From Lagopus muta (Eukaryota; Chordata; Aves; Galliformes; Phasianidae), in NCBI RefSeq assembly GCF_023343835.1, contig NC_064444.1:8609219-8673218 (forward strand): a stretch of DNA of 64,000 nucleotides, given 5' to 3'. Positions 29,184 to 46,212 of the stretch are shown here, in pieces. The position numbers and the translations under genes were made by a program. The notes beneath the pieces were generated by a model. The model was not told the origin of the DNA. It ran no database searches and saw only the letters and a program-made list of their open reading frames with translations. Positions within the stretch are counted from its first letter, which is position 1. Every line of letters begins with the position of its first letter.

Positions 29184-32100
29184 TAATGCACACCGCGCAT
29201 CGTTACAACCCGTGATCACATCTGAAGCTGTAAGCTGGTATTACTTTCAGCTATCCCATTTCTCTGTGTATCCTTTTCTGCATCACGCTGAGAATTTGTC
29301 TGTACCTTAACTTTATTTGGCTTGCAGAGCTGCCAGACCTTGTTTCACAGCTTGAGTGCAGCGATGCAGTCTGTGGCTGGGACACATCTCACACAGCAGT
29401 GCCAGGAGACCCAGCCAGGAAAACATCTTCCATGCAGCAGGGCAGTGCCTCTCCAGTTGTCCCTGTTTGTGGCAGCACAGGATCTGTGCATTGCTGCTTC
29501 TGTGGTACAGACCTGAATGCAGCTGATCAGGCATTACATCAGTCTTGGCAGCTTTCACACATGTACTTCCTCTCTTTGGCATGTTACTTTATTTGTATAT
29601 TCCAGAGTCTGTTCTGTGGGATTGTTTCCATTCTCTCTAGCTTGACCGAGCCACAATTCATCCTGTGTTGTCTTTTTCATCTTATCTTTCTTTGTGCTGA
29701 AACAGGAATTGTTCCATTAGGCATGCAAAAAAAAAACCCAACAACAACAACAAAAAAAACCACCCCAATATGTTTGCAGTCAGTAAAAGGCCCAAGCAGC
29801 TTTGAAGAGGATGAAGACCACAATATTCACAACAAAGTCCCTGCAGTTTTAAGGTTCAATAGAACATATTGCGAGCATTGAACTTGTATGATACATAGCT
29901 GATGTGTACAGATTAAAGCTAATACAATGTTTACTTTTCATTTGTAAAATTAAACAACTCAAATTTTTGCTAGGAATGGCCCAATATTCTTGTTACTAAC
30001 AATAACAACTATACAAATATGACAAGGCTTCATCGCTTATATGCTTATAAAACAGGAGGAAAAAAAAGAGTATGTTGGCATTAACCAATTTTTTCATGCA
30101 AGCATTGCAAACATCAGGGTTGATTTATTTGTTACTTTGCAGAAGTGATGAAAACAAACACTGCTGCTTAGGCACCTTCACAATCCTAAGACAGATCATG
30201 TGCCAGCTCTTCCATGAGCAAAATATAGAGAACTGAAGCTGTTGGGCATCCTGGTGTTAAGCAAACTGCTGACATTGTACTGAGGTTATTTTAGTCAAAA
30301 CCAAGTGAGAGGCATCTGATGGGAACTCAGATGAGATTAATTGGGTAGATTAAAGAAAAAAAAAAGCTACAATAAAACATCATCCCAAGAAAAATCAAAA
30401 TGGAGAGAACCACATACAGACAAGAGAGCTTGGCAGTCCTGGAAGACTTGCTGGTCTCTGAGGTTTTCCTGCTAGGCTGTGTAGGCACAACTGCTGTCCA
30501 CACTCACTGGCTGTTGCACTCCTTTCCAAAATCATGAGTACATCTCCGTTGGTCAAATTAAAGCATTAATTCTACATAGGTAATTGTTGTTGTCTCTTCT
30601 CTCTTGTTGCTTTTTGTGGGGAATGGACTTGGACTTAATGACAGTGAGACAACAAAGGCTTTCCTGTTTCCTGCTGCACTGTGAGGGAACTATGGGATGG
30701 GTTGTGTAATGACCCAGAAAGAAGGGCGGAGGGAAAACAAATCCAGGGCAGCACAGTGAGGTGTAGTATGGCCCTGCTATTTTCTTCTCTTTCTCTTATG
30801 CCTTCCCAAAACTCTTAAGATAGCAGCTGCTCTCCACTGCCATGTTACATTTATTCCACTGACTTGATGGAAATTAACTTTTGTCCTGCTCTCTCCTTCT
30901 AGCCCTGAGTGAGAGCTGAACTAATGGCAGGATTCAGAGACTTGAATCCAAGAGCACAGCCTTGTCAACTGAAACTTGTGTGTGCTGCAACAACTCGTGA
31001 AAAGCACTGAAATTGAAGAAGCTACTTGCAAATTATGCTGCTGCTCTGATGCATTTGTACATCAAGGTGGGATAGCAGGGTCTCCAACGGTTCAACCAAC
31101 CAGGATGTCCTTGTGACTGTAGACAGTGCTGTTCCTCTCACCACAAAGTTAAGCAATGGAGGTAACCTGCCACAGGATGCAAAAGCTCCTTACAGGTAAA
31201 ACATAAAAGAAATGCATGAACAGATGTTAAGAAATATGTAGAAAGTTTATAGAACTCAGTAGCATATATTCTGCAACTACTGAAACACTGAACAAAACGA
31301 GGGCTTTTGCTTCTTGTGTTTTGTGAAAATGTTATTTTCAGCATTTTCCTGAATGAAAAAAAAAGTCGTATGTTTTCTATTAAACATTGCTGGTAAATGG
31401 TTGTGAAATATACCAGCAGATTTAAACATTCTAGTCATAGCTTCAATTTCCTTTCTTTTTCCTCCTCTTTTTTGGTATTTTCCATAGAAACATTTGAAAG
31501 ATTTTGCTATATTAATTTTGTTTTAAGGAAAAAACTTGTGTGCTTACTCAGTCTGTATTTATGCCAAACAGTGCATTTCATGAGGGGGGAAGAGTGGTAC
31601 ACCTATCTGCTTGACAGGCTAGAGGGAAATGTTTTTAACAACTATAAAAAAAACTACTGTAAAGCGTGTTATAAATCAATGCTCCCAAGGGAGATTCTTA
31701 TCAAAGCACTTAGTTGTTACAAACACATCAATCTTAAGTACAGTTGGAAAACTAAAATAACTTCTTTTTTAATTAACTGTTGCCAACGTGTAGCACACAT
31801 CACTCCATGCAAGGAAACACAAGAAATATTGTCCACTGAAATGCCAAGCTCTTCTTGTCACTTCTTCCAGGAAGAGATCAGTAACATTTCTGGATACGAA
31901 ACCGCTGAGCTGCTTTGTAGCCACTGATAGTGAATTTGGGAGTTTGAGTCTTCAGAAGTTGCAGATACTGGGCAGCAATGACAGCACGAGAGTAGCTAGA
32001 AAGAAGTCTGTTTCCTCCCAGGAAGTAGATGTGTGCGTGCAGGCCCGAGTATGTGCAGAGCAGCAGAGCCTGAGCCACACAAACTGTGTTGGTCTGCTGG

Positions 32101-33729
32101 CTCAAACACAAGGCAGGTTACTCCAGCATGCAACACAGCCAGCGACCCTAGAGAGGTTTTGTCACAGTGTTTGTAGATTAAGAGGAATTAACGCCATTCA
32201 GTCCTCCTGGAGGACTCTTCTCAGAGCCTAGGAGTGTGAAACAGATGTCTGCTTCTGGCATTTTTCCTGGACTTGAATGCGACTGTATTCCATGCAGCTG
32301 CTCTAAAGAGCCATATTTTGATGAAATGTGTCCTATTACAAAGCACTGGAGAGACTAAAGTTAGGGGGCTTTTTTGAGGGGGGAGGAAATGGGGAAAGAG
32401 CAGTCTGTGAAGAAACACTTGTAACAAATTAATGTTTTCTTCTCCCACTTACTCTTCGTACATCAGGCCCTAGATGGGGATCATTAAAGCTGGAAGATTT
32501 TTGCTGAAAGAGGCAGAACATCAGCATTCAGAAAGTACTCAAGCTGAGGGAGCCCATACAGAAGGAGCTGCGATCTTCAGCCCAGTAACAACGGTTTGTC
32601 CCTTCTGTTGTTTCTCTCACCTAATTAATGTAACTTCCACATCATTTAAAGAAACATACCAGATCCAAAGGTATGAAATTAACCATTCTTAAGTAGCAGG
32701 AGTCAGACCTTGGTTTGACACTGTAATAAAGTCCCTTTACTGAAAACTCACCTCTGAAATATGTACTATGAACAACCTAACCACATACTGTTGCTTCTCT
32801 GAAAAAGTAAGCAGTGCAAAGTGCACCCATAGGATTACTGCGTAACATGGCTTGTAAGACAAGTGCTAACATCCAATAAATTATTTGTTACTATGTAGTG
32901 GTGAATGCTAAGAAGCAGATTAAATAAAGTATAATTTACTAATTCCTTCTCTGTTTCATACATAGGTTAAAGCACATCAAACATCTGTTTGCAGCCTACT
33001 CATCTTTCTATTACCCCCCATATTTGCATTCCTGTCTTCCACAAAATCTGGAAGGACAAGTTTCATTTTACTATTAAAAATAAAAAAAAACCAAATCAAT
33101 ATCAAGCATATTGCTTATGAGTTGCTTTTACATACTGCCAGAGCTGAAGTGGTGCAAAGGCTGGCAGTGTCAGGACTGATCAGTTCAGTGATTAGGCCTG
33201 AGAGACAAAGAGCATATTAGCAGGTGTGTCAATCTACTCCTTTATTAGCATTAATTTTACACAAATATTATTTTTATTTCCAGTTTCATTCAAACATCAA
33301 ACCAAACGCTCATTATTCGAAGGATGCTAATCAAATAAGCAAATAAACGCTGCTGAAGAGTTGGCCTTCTACAGAAGCTCTGTGCATACTGGGTGAGTAA
33401 TTTCTAAAATGAGTAGATTTGGATTTGCTGCTGTTCTGTTTTCTTGTATATGTGAACTTCACCATTTCACTTGGTTTACCACTGCCTTAGTTTCCTGGCA
33501 ACACAGACTAGCCTGTTCCAGCAGGCTGTGGTGTCTACATAATGTCCTTCATAAGGTTTACTGTTTCTGAAATAGCATCTGAGATTATCCAATACAAAAT
33601 ACTGAAACGTAAAGCATCACTATCACACATCTAACTAACAAACAAAAAAAAACCCAACCAAGAACTCTATACTAATTACTCTGTAAATAACTGATAAACG
33701 TACTACATAGCTGATACATAATTGTATAT

Positions 33730-34626
33730 ATCAGTTTGCTGATGATACGAAGTTGGGAGGATTGGCTGACATGCCTGAAGGCTGTGTTGCCATTCAGCAA
33801 GACCTGGACAGGCTGGAGAGCTGGGCAGAAAAAAACCGGATGAGGTTTAACAAAAGCAAGTGTAGAGTCTTGCATCTGGGGAGGAATAATGCCATGCACC
33901 AGTACAGGTTGGGGGATGACCTGCTGGAGGGGAGCTCTGCGGAGAGGGACCTGGGTGTCCTGGTGGATGACAGGTTGGCCATGAGCCAGCAGTGTGCCCT
34001 TGTGGCCAAAAAGGCCAATGGCTTACTGGGGTGCATTAAAAAGAGCGTGGCCAGCAGGTCAAAGGAGGTGATCCTCCCCCTCTACTCTGCCCTGGTAAGG
34101 CCTCATCTGGAGTACTGCGTCCAGTTCTGGGCTCCCCAGTACAAAACAGACAGGGATCTCTTGGAAAGAGTCCAGCGGAGGGCCACAAAGATGTAAAGGG
34201 CCTGGAGCATCTCCCCTATGAAGAAAGGCTGAGTGAACTGGGTCTGTTCAGCCTTGAGAAAAGAAGACTGAGAGGGGACCTGATCCAGGTCTATAAGTAT
34301 CTAAGGTGTGGGGGGCAGAATGGCGAGGCCGGACTCTTTTCAGTGGTGAGTGGAGACAGGACAAGGGGAAATGGCCAGAAACTGCAGCACAGGAAGTTCT
34401 GCACCAATGTGCGCAAGAACTTCTTTACAGTGAGGTGACGGAGCACTGGAACAGGCTGCCCAGGGAGGTGGTGGAGTCTCCTTCTCTGGAGATGTTCAAG
34501 ACCTGCCTGGATGCCGACCTGTGCGACCTGCTGTAGGGAACCTGCTTTGGCAGGGGGGTTGGACTTGATGATCTCTGGAGGTCCCTTCCAACCCCTACAA
34601 TTCTGTGATTCTGTGATTCTGTGATA
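33730..34626 (+). mobile_element. 5'-truncated CR1 LINE (end of RT plus 3' UTR)
   Basis: The element opens exactly at the reverse-transcriptase FADD motif (FADDTKLGG), which is followed by the CR1 blocks [41 protein letters not shown] and WAPQYK up to about 34196. The 3' UTR follows, ending in three ATTCTGTG units. The frame is open from the truncation point to a stop at 34194, but the usual continuation past RRATKM is out of frame, so the copy is dead. Truncation at the 5' end is the normal outcome of CR1 insertion. It lies about 1 kb past the CIAO2B 3' end. Confidence 0.95.
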
Positions 34627-35536
34627 ATATTGTACGTCTGCACCAAAATACCTGTCAGAACTATTACAAGCTGTTATTTTTCCAGTATTAGAAACAACTC
34701 TTAAGAAAGTTCAAATTAATAATGGAATTCTATCTGAATGAATTTTTATGCCACTAATCCCTACAGTTCAAATGCCATGTTTCGCAGACCAGAAGCGCAG
34801 GCTAAATATCACTGCTAAACCTGTATATGTTTAAAGCAACATATAGTGAAATCACTATATGTTTGTGAAATCACTAAGTTTGACACAGCTGTCAAACTCT
34901 ACCAGGAAAGGTTTTCAGCAGAGTAGCTGGATCACTTCAACTGAAAACTACCAAAGACTCCCTCCTGTCAGGAGGGAGGAAGGAAAACAGAAAACAAAGA
35001 AACAAAAACCTCCTCAAAGATACTGCATTTGATACAAGTGATGAGTAAGGAAAAGCAAGTCACATTTTATACATATCTAAAGAGCCCTCCATACTGGCTG
35101 TTTAGATTAACATAATAATATTGATAAATTAGATGATTTAAAATTGCTTACAGTTATTGCCACAAATGTTTTACAATTTGGCACACAGGAATTTGTAGAA
35201 ATCTTGATGTTTGAAGGAAAAACTGTGTTAGTCCAAAATAATCATACGAGTATAAAGATTTTAACTGCTACTTAACTTGGTATACTTGTGAAACCCCAGT
35301 GCGCAAACTCCACTTCTAAAATGCAGTCTATAACTAGTCTTTAGACAGTAAGAAACCTGTTAAAAACAAGTTCAACCAAATCTTTTTTAAAAGTTCAGAA
35401 CAAAAATCACAGCAGTGCAATAATTAACAAACGGAAAAAGCCAATTTACATCACAGCTTTATAGCTACCAGCAAGCTAATTTTCTCCATGCTTTTTATTT
35501 TTTTGAAGAAGTAATGGAACACTTCTTTAAGGTAGT
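34627..35536. other. Intergenic DNA downstream of CIAO2B, nothing recognised
   Basis: AT-rich sequence between the CR1 copy and the CIAO2B polyadenylation signal, with no frame, repeat or RNA gene that I can support. Confidence 0.6.
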
Positions 35537-35542
35537 TTTATT
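35537..35542 (-). promoter_or_regulatory. CIAO2B: CIAO2B polyadenylation signal
   Basis: AATAAA on the minus strand, 87 nt after the CIAO2B stop codon, giving a short 3' UTR. Another AATAAA-like A-rich run lies near 35500. Confidence 0.65.
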
Positions 35543-35628
35543 TTGCTCATAGATACATGTAGCATTAGCAACACCACTTATATACAAAATTAATACAGCA
35601 GAATACTAATGGTTTCCTGATCAGGCAA

Positions 35629-36985
35629 TTATGATCTAGCAGACAAACACTGATTTACCACTTCCAGTAAGTGAGAGTTTTCCAAAGCAGCTGCTACACG
35701 TTCTTTATCAGCAAGCTGTTTGTTAACTGCACAGAAAAAAATACCACAAGGAACTGGTCAAAATATTGGTACAAGAGGTCTTTTTAGAAGCACTTTACTG
35801 TGAGACTAATAGTCTCAGTGTTGCTGTGGTACTCAGCTAAAATAACTCCACAGATGCTAACTATATCACAAAGCTGTGGTCTAAAGTCAAAGACGGCACA
35901 TTAGCAGATCTCAAACCAGTAAGTTATTTATAATTCAGCAGCAGGAAGTTATGCATGTGTATGTGTAACAGGAGAGGAAATTTACCTCCTGCCTCCCCCC
36001 TCTTTCTGTGCCTTCCAGGTAAAGCAATGACTATTTGACAGCACAGGCTATCCAAGGAAACATTTCATCTAAGACACTGAGTACTTCTAAGTTTTGTTAT
36101 TACACATTCCTGTTCTGTAACATCTCCCAGAAGGGGCTGGTTTGTGTACAGTCCCAGATGTTAAACAGCTGATCTGCAGGTGGAGGAATCTATCTTCTCT
36201 CTAATTTTTGGATTAATAAAAGAAAACCACACAACAGAGCAATAAAACACTTACCTGCATGTTCAGAGGCATGTGTTCCTGGTGTTATATGAACATCCAT
36301 CTTAAAAAGTATGGAGAAAGAAAAAGGAGACAAGTCAACAAAACACTGGAAGCTCAAAGTATTTAATTAAGAAAACAGCAAAACAAAGCAACAACAAAAG
36401 ACATTCCTGGCACGGACAGATGCTGTACCAGCAAGAATAAAACCAAGCCCAAAAGAACACCACATTTCCACCTGCATAAGCCTCCTTCAGGCAGAGGGCT
36501 AAAGCACTGCCATCTCCTTCTGTGCCCTCATGCCTTCACACCACAACCCCAATCAGCTGCGATGCCACCAGCACAGAACTGCAGCTCTGCTCTGCTAGTT
36601 TAGTTCCTTCCTCAGCCTGGAGCGTTTCCCTCCTCCATAATGTGGAGCAAAAAGTTTTAGTTGCTTCTGAACACCATCCATCTCTTCTGCTTTCCAGAGT
36701 GACTTTACTACTCACCTTAAACCTCTCGGGCAGTGATCTGATCAGTTTCACTTTTATGGACAGGCCGATTAGCGTTGCCATGCTGCAGTGCGGGATGGTG
36801 GGTGTGAACTCCACTGCCACGGTGCTCTCGGCATCGTTCACCTGTTGGAAAACAAACCAACAGGTTTGTTGCCGTGCCCTGCCTGCAGCGCTCCATGCAC
36901 AGCACTGCTCGGGTTTTCTTTGCTGAGGGCTTAAAGCACTATGTTTAAATGCAGTAAATTCACATAATACACTTCTTTTCACGGT

Positions 36986-37021
<36 letters not shown>

Positions 37022-37366
37022 TGAACAAACAAAGAGGAGAAACAACAACAACAACAGCAAAAATAAGATAGTCTCACTTTAACTCGAACTTGCTCGACGA
37101 CATTCAGCTCCTCCAGGGTCAGAGGATGCTCGGGGTCGTTAATGGAGCGGATGAGATGTGCGGCGTTAAGGAAAGCGGGACGGAGGCCGCCCCCCCCTAC
37201 CCCCGCCCGCCCTCCCTGCCGGCAGGATATCGAAGATCTCCCGGTCGTCGATGGAGTCGGGCAGCTCGTCGTCCTCCTCCCGCGCCGTCACGGGCCGCTC
37301 CCCCGAGCGGCGGTAGATGAGCGGGTTAGCGTTCTCCAGCGGCACGCCGCCGCCCGGGCCCACCAT
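35629..37366 (-). CDS. CIAO2B: CIAO2B (MIP18/FAM96B), cytosolic Fe-S assembly component
   Basis: Five coding exons on the minus strand: 37366-37231, 37157-37078, 36841-36716, 36300-36255 and 35726-35629. They sum to 486 nt (161 aa; human 163). CIAO2B works with CIAO1 and MMS19 in the CIA targeting complex, which delivers iron-sulfur clusters to cytosolic and nuclear enzymes such as DNA polymerases and helicases. The start MVGPGGG is followed by [18 protein letters not shown] (11-28), the acidic [10 protein letters not shown] segment, [20 protein letters not shown] (52-71) and the core [20 protein letters not shown] with the conserved, reactive Cys at 91. The C-terminus is [10 protein letters not shown]. 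Introns 2-4 are GT-AG; intron 1 is not (see separate entry). The start sits in a CpG island and the orientation is divergent to the esterases, as in the human CIAO2B-CES2 pair. Confidence 0.97.
36989..37017. repeat. Poly(A)/poly(T) run of 29 nt
   Basis: Uninterrupted A run on the plus strand, lying as poly-T in CIAO2B intron 2. It is likely to vary in length and to be error-prone in sequencing. Confidence 0.9.
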
Positions 37367-37570
37367 GGCTGCGATGCCGGCGGGGCGGAAGGAGCCCGGA
37401 CGCGATTCGCCGCCGGACCGGGCGGGGAGCTTTGGTGCGGAGTGCTCCCCCGTGGGCGAGCGGTGGAACGGCACCGAAGCCGTGAGCAGCCGTGCGGAGG
37501 GCTGGCGTGTCGGCGTGGTGCTGAGCCCGGCAGGGGGAGGAGCTGTGCGGGGCTACGAGGAGTTCGGTGC
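37080..37570. promoter_or_regulatory. CIAO2B: CpG island at the CIAO2B 5' end
   Basis: CpG-dense, GC-rich DNA spanning CIAO2B exons 1-2 and about 200 nt upstream. No clear TATA box was seen, as is typical of a housekeeping promoter. The island could fire both ways, but the nearest plus-strand esterase exon begins 2.7 kb further on. Confidence 0.8.
37158..37230 (-). other. CIAO2B: U12-type AT-AC intron (CIAO2B intron 1)
   Basis: Reading the minus strand, exon 1 ends TTC-G and the intron opens with ATATCCT, the U12 5' splice consensus. Near its end lies TTCCTTAAC (37173-37165), a perfect U12 branch-site consensus, and the intron ends CGCCGCAC. Joining G to AT restores Asp in IFDLIRSIND, the expected family sequence. 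No GT donor in the region gives that protein. The intron is only 73 nt and ends in AC, with 8 nt between the branch adenosine and the splice site. It would be removed by the minor spliceosome. Confidence 0.9.
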
Positions 37571-38302
37571 TGGGGAGGGTGGGGGAGAGTTGGGTTATGT
37601 TTTGCTTAAAGCAATGTCTTTCGTCTTTGAGTTAATTTGAAAAAGCAAACTGCGTGTAAAAAAAAAATCACGTTGTTACAGTAAGTGGAGCGATCGGGGC
37701 TGTAGCGATGTTTTACAGCGCAGCTTCATTCACCCCTTGGTCTTAGGAGTTAGGCATTGACTTCTGTGTAAACACGCAGTATCTTGCTTCAGCTTCTCAG
37801 CCATATATTTGATTACTTATCACACAAAAAAAAGATTTGTTATCACAAAAAAGAAACGATTGGTTTTTGTTGTTATCTCTCGAGTGACAGCTTGCTGGCT
37901 GCCTCGAGGTACGGTTATGGGTAATGAAACACCGGTCGCCCGAGCCGCCCTGCTGGCAGCCGGCAGAAATAAAAGCTTTACTCCTGTGTTACTCGCGACA
38001 GACGCTTGTATAAGCAGCCCCGGCACAGCTGTGCCCGCGCACTGGGCAGCCGTTTGATCCCTGTCGCTGCTGCGGGATGCGGGTTGTGTACCAGGAGCTT
38101 TTCTGTGTGTGACTTGTAACGGTTGGCTCTGAATGGAACGGCAGCTTCAGTGCGCTTTCTGTTGGTATTGTTGCTGTGATAAACAGTTCTTTCAATTCAG
38201 AGCACTAATAAAAGTGAAAAAATGTTTATTTTCTTAGATCACTGAAAATTAAGTAGCAATCTATCTACTTGCTAATATGTCTGATACTGATTTTGTTCAC
38301 AG

Positions 38303-38950
38303 AGAAGAGGGAGAAAAAGGATAAGGAGGTGATGACTCAAGCTGATGAGGTGAGTGAGGGCTGATAAGGTGGGATAGCCTAGAGCTCATTTGAGCTGCTA
38401 GGTCTCACTTCCTGTTTTGGTATTTTGAGGAGGAACTATTTACAGTGAAAAAAGCATCTAAAGAAGAACCAAATGACAAATCTCAAGACAGGGTGAATTT
38501 ACATGATTGCCCATCTGTTATGGAGAAGATGGCTCTGCAGTATCTCTATTTTGGAGGTGAATGAAGTGAAAGCAGTGCAGCAGACCCTGGAGCAGTATGC
38601 TTTCCAACTGAGTTCTGGTGACATTGTTCATTTGGGAGATGTAAAATGAATCAAAGGTGGAGAAACACAGATCCATTATGTAGTGTTCTGCCTGCTGAAA
38701 ACTGGGAGCTAGTGGAGCAGGCTAAACTTGTAGATCCAACTGTGAAGAAGACCTTGAGGCTTATCTGTTTAAGGCCAGTTACTTGCTTTGAGTGTTGTCA
38801 TGCTCCTATGGACTACAGAATTTTTTGAGATTTCTCAGCCAAAAGGGGAAAACTGGGCAGTTTTGGATAGCCAGCTTATTTCCACCATAGGAAGCTATTT
38901 TGTAGTGAAGGAGTGGTTGTGGTCTTTTCCTTGTCTTTTGAGGGAAGTAC
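38303..38950 (+). pseudogene. Unrecognised degenerate coding-like segment
   Basis: Stretches of protein-like reading occur in all three plus frames, interrupted by stops and frame changes. Examples are EKREKKDKEVMTQADE next to an acceptor-like and donor-like pair (about 38302 and 38351), ELFTVKKASKEEPNDKSQ near 38440, QQTLEQYAFQLSSGDIVHLGD near 38580-38640 and AENWELVEQAKLVDPTVKKT near 38695. The codon-like quality without introns suggests a decayed processed copy or remnant exons. I do not recognise the parent gene, and chance is not excluded. Confidence 0.3.
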
Positions 38951-40288
38951 ATGTACCATAAGGTGTTGGCCTTGCTTTCTAACCTACACTGAAGCTTCTC
39001 TGTTGCCTTGTGCAGTCACAGAAAAGATGTTGTAATCTGGCCCTCAGCTTTAATATCCCATTTATTTTTAAATATGCAAAAGGGTTAAAAAACTAATTTG
39101 GAAGTTGGAGGCCAGTTCTTGAAGAAAAGCACACATACTATGCTAATTGTGGTGCAGATATGCTAGCACTTGTTAAACCTTTGCAATAACTAAGCTTCCT
39201 TTCTTCCTTTCTTCCCAGTTATTTGTAATCTGCAAACACTTTTTGTTGTGTTTGTTTACAGGAATTTTAGTCAGTAGCTCTGAAACTCTTTAAAATTTCA
39301 CTGCTTTGTAGCACTTAAAAGATTCAAAATATGAAGTAGTAAATATTTAAATGGAAATTGAGGTGTGTATAGGATTGTAGAAGTAAAAGCAGATTAACTA
39401 GGATAAGACCTTTCGTTGTTCACAGTTGATGCTGGGCCAAATCATCCATCATCAGGATCAGGTAATGACAGGTATGTTACACTAAGAGATTGTATTTGTT
39501 CTCCATTTCAGTTACAGCCCTGAAAGTGCTTAATGCAGTGCATTTTCAGAAGGGAATTCAGCTGTGCTCCCTACTGAGAGCACAGTCAGCAGAGGCCTTT
39601 GTACCAGTGTCTTCCACATAAAAAAAAGAAAATAATCTGGAATCCAACTTAGGAGAAAAATTGCTCCTCAAACCCAGATTTCTTTGCTTTGTATCTTGGT
39701 TTGTAGTTTAACATTCACCACTTGTGGAACAGAAGGTGAGATGCAAGGTCTTTGATTTTGATTTTTGATATATATATTCTTTAACTGCTGATGGGGAAGC
39801 TACTGCACTAATAAATTACAGGGTAGTAGTTTTCAAGAGCAGTACCTCTCTTCTATTTGTATTAGCAATCTGCAAAAGAATCCTAATAAGCTTAATGCAA
39901 AAGTGACTTTTTAATGAAACCATCTTGAGATGTTTTTATGAAAATAATAAAAGGGTTTGTTTAATAAAAGGATATTGTTTTATTGAATGGTAAACTTAGA
40001 AGATATTGATGATTTTGTCTGTTACCGTTTGTTCTGAAATTGTTTTTAAGATTTATTATCTTGCAGAGTGTGTAAACTGTGCCCTACCTAGCTCCTACTG
40101 TCATAAACAGAGCCAGCTGTGGAAGTTTTTGGTGAGGGGAGTGTCATTGCACATAAGTAAAATGAAAACTGAACAAAATTGAACAAGGTGAAATCTTCAA
40201 AATAAATTGTTTCCTTAAGAAAGCCTCAGTGAAAAATCTGATAATTATGAAAATGCAGATTAATTCTTCTGGCTTATGTGCTACTTAG
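38951..40288. other. Region upstream of the first esterase copy, no exon 1 found
   Basis: I looked here for a signal-peptide exon and TATA box equivalent to those of the second esterase and found neither. The sequence is AT-rich, without recognised repeats. Confidence 0.5.
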
Positions 40289-45881
<5,593 letters not shown>

Positions 45882-46206
45882 TTTACTGTCTAAACATGCA
45901 TAATAGGCATAGTATTTAGGATCGCAAAAGGAATTATGTAAAATACTTTTGAGGACAAAATAACGTGTCCCTTCCTTTCACCTTTTCTTTGCAGTTCTCC
46001 TATTTACCCTTATTGGCTGTAATTAGGGCAGTGGATCGATTTCCACTTTGTGACCCTTTGCTTTTCCCTCAGTTCCCTCTGTGTCCACAAGAGAAGCCTC
46101 CCCTATTAATACAGTTAACAGATCTGTCTGCTCCTCAGGCTTTGCTGCAGCTTTGCCATTGCTGAGGAAGAATCTGGCAGCAATGTTGTGTTAATCGAGT
46201 TCAATC

Positions 46207-46212
46207 AATAAA
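46207..46212 (+). promoter_or_regulatory. Polyadenylation signal after the decayed esterase
   Basis: AATAAA about 325 nt past the stop of the last exon at 45881, in a context repeated exactly in the duplicated arm. Confidence 0.5.

Larger units (their letters stand above)
22138..33729. other. Repeat-poor intergenic region between RRAD and CIAO2B
   Basis: About 11.6 kb without a gene I can support. Frames up to 176 codons exist (for example 31397-31927 and 29399-29881), but their translations are low-complexity or resemble no family. An immunoglobulin-V-like frame at 28795-29151 and a CTCF-like site at 29168-29183 are treated separately. Otherwise only short A- or T-rich runs are seen (for example 28226-28247 and 29729-29760). 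Confidence 0.5.

Noticed and set aside
29399-29881. 160-codon plus-strand frame
   Set aside because: Contains low-complexity Thr/Lys from A-rich repeats and a hydrophobic stretch. No homology recognised.
31397-31927. 176-codon plus-strand frame between RRAD and CIAO2B
   Set aside because: AT-rich, with a Phe/Ser-rich start and no domain, promoter or splice context. Consistent with chance.
36536-37060. 174-codon minus-strand frame through CIAO2B exon 3
   Set aside because: It reads through introns, including a poly-T run giving a false Phe tract. Only 36841-36716 is exon.
37141-37230. GT-AG or GC-AG solution for CIAO2B intron 1
   Set aside because: No donor in this stretch gives the conserved IFDLIRSIND join. 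The AT-AC ends do, with both U12 motifs.
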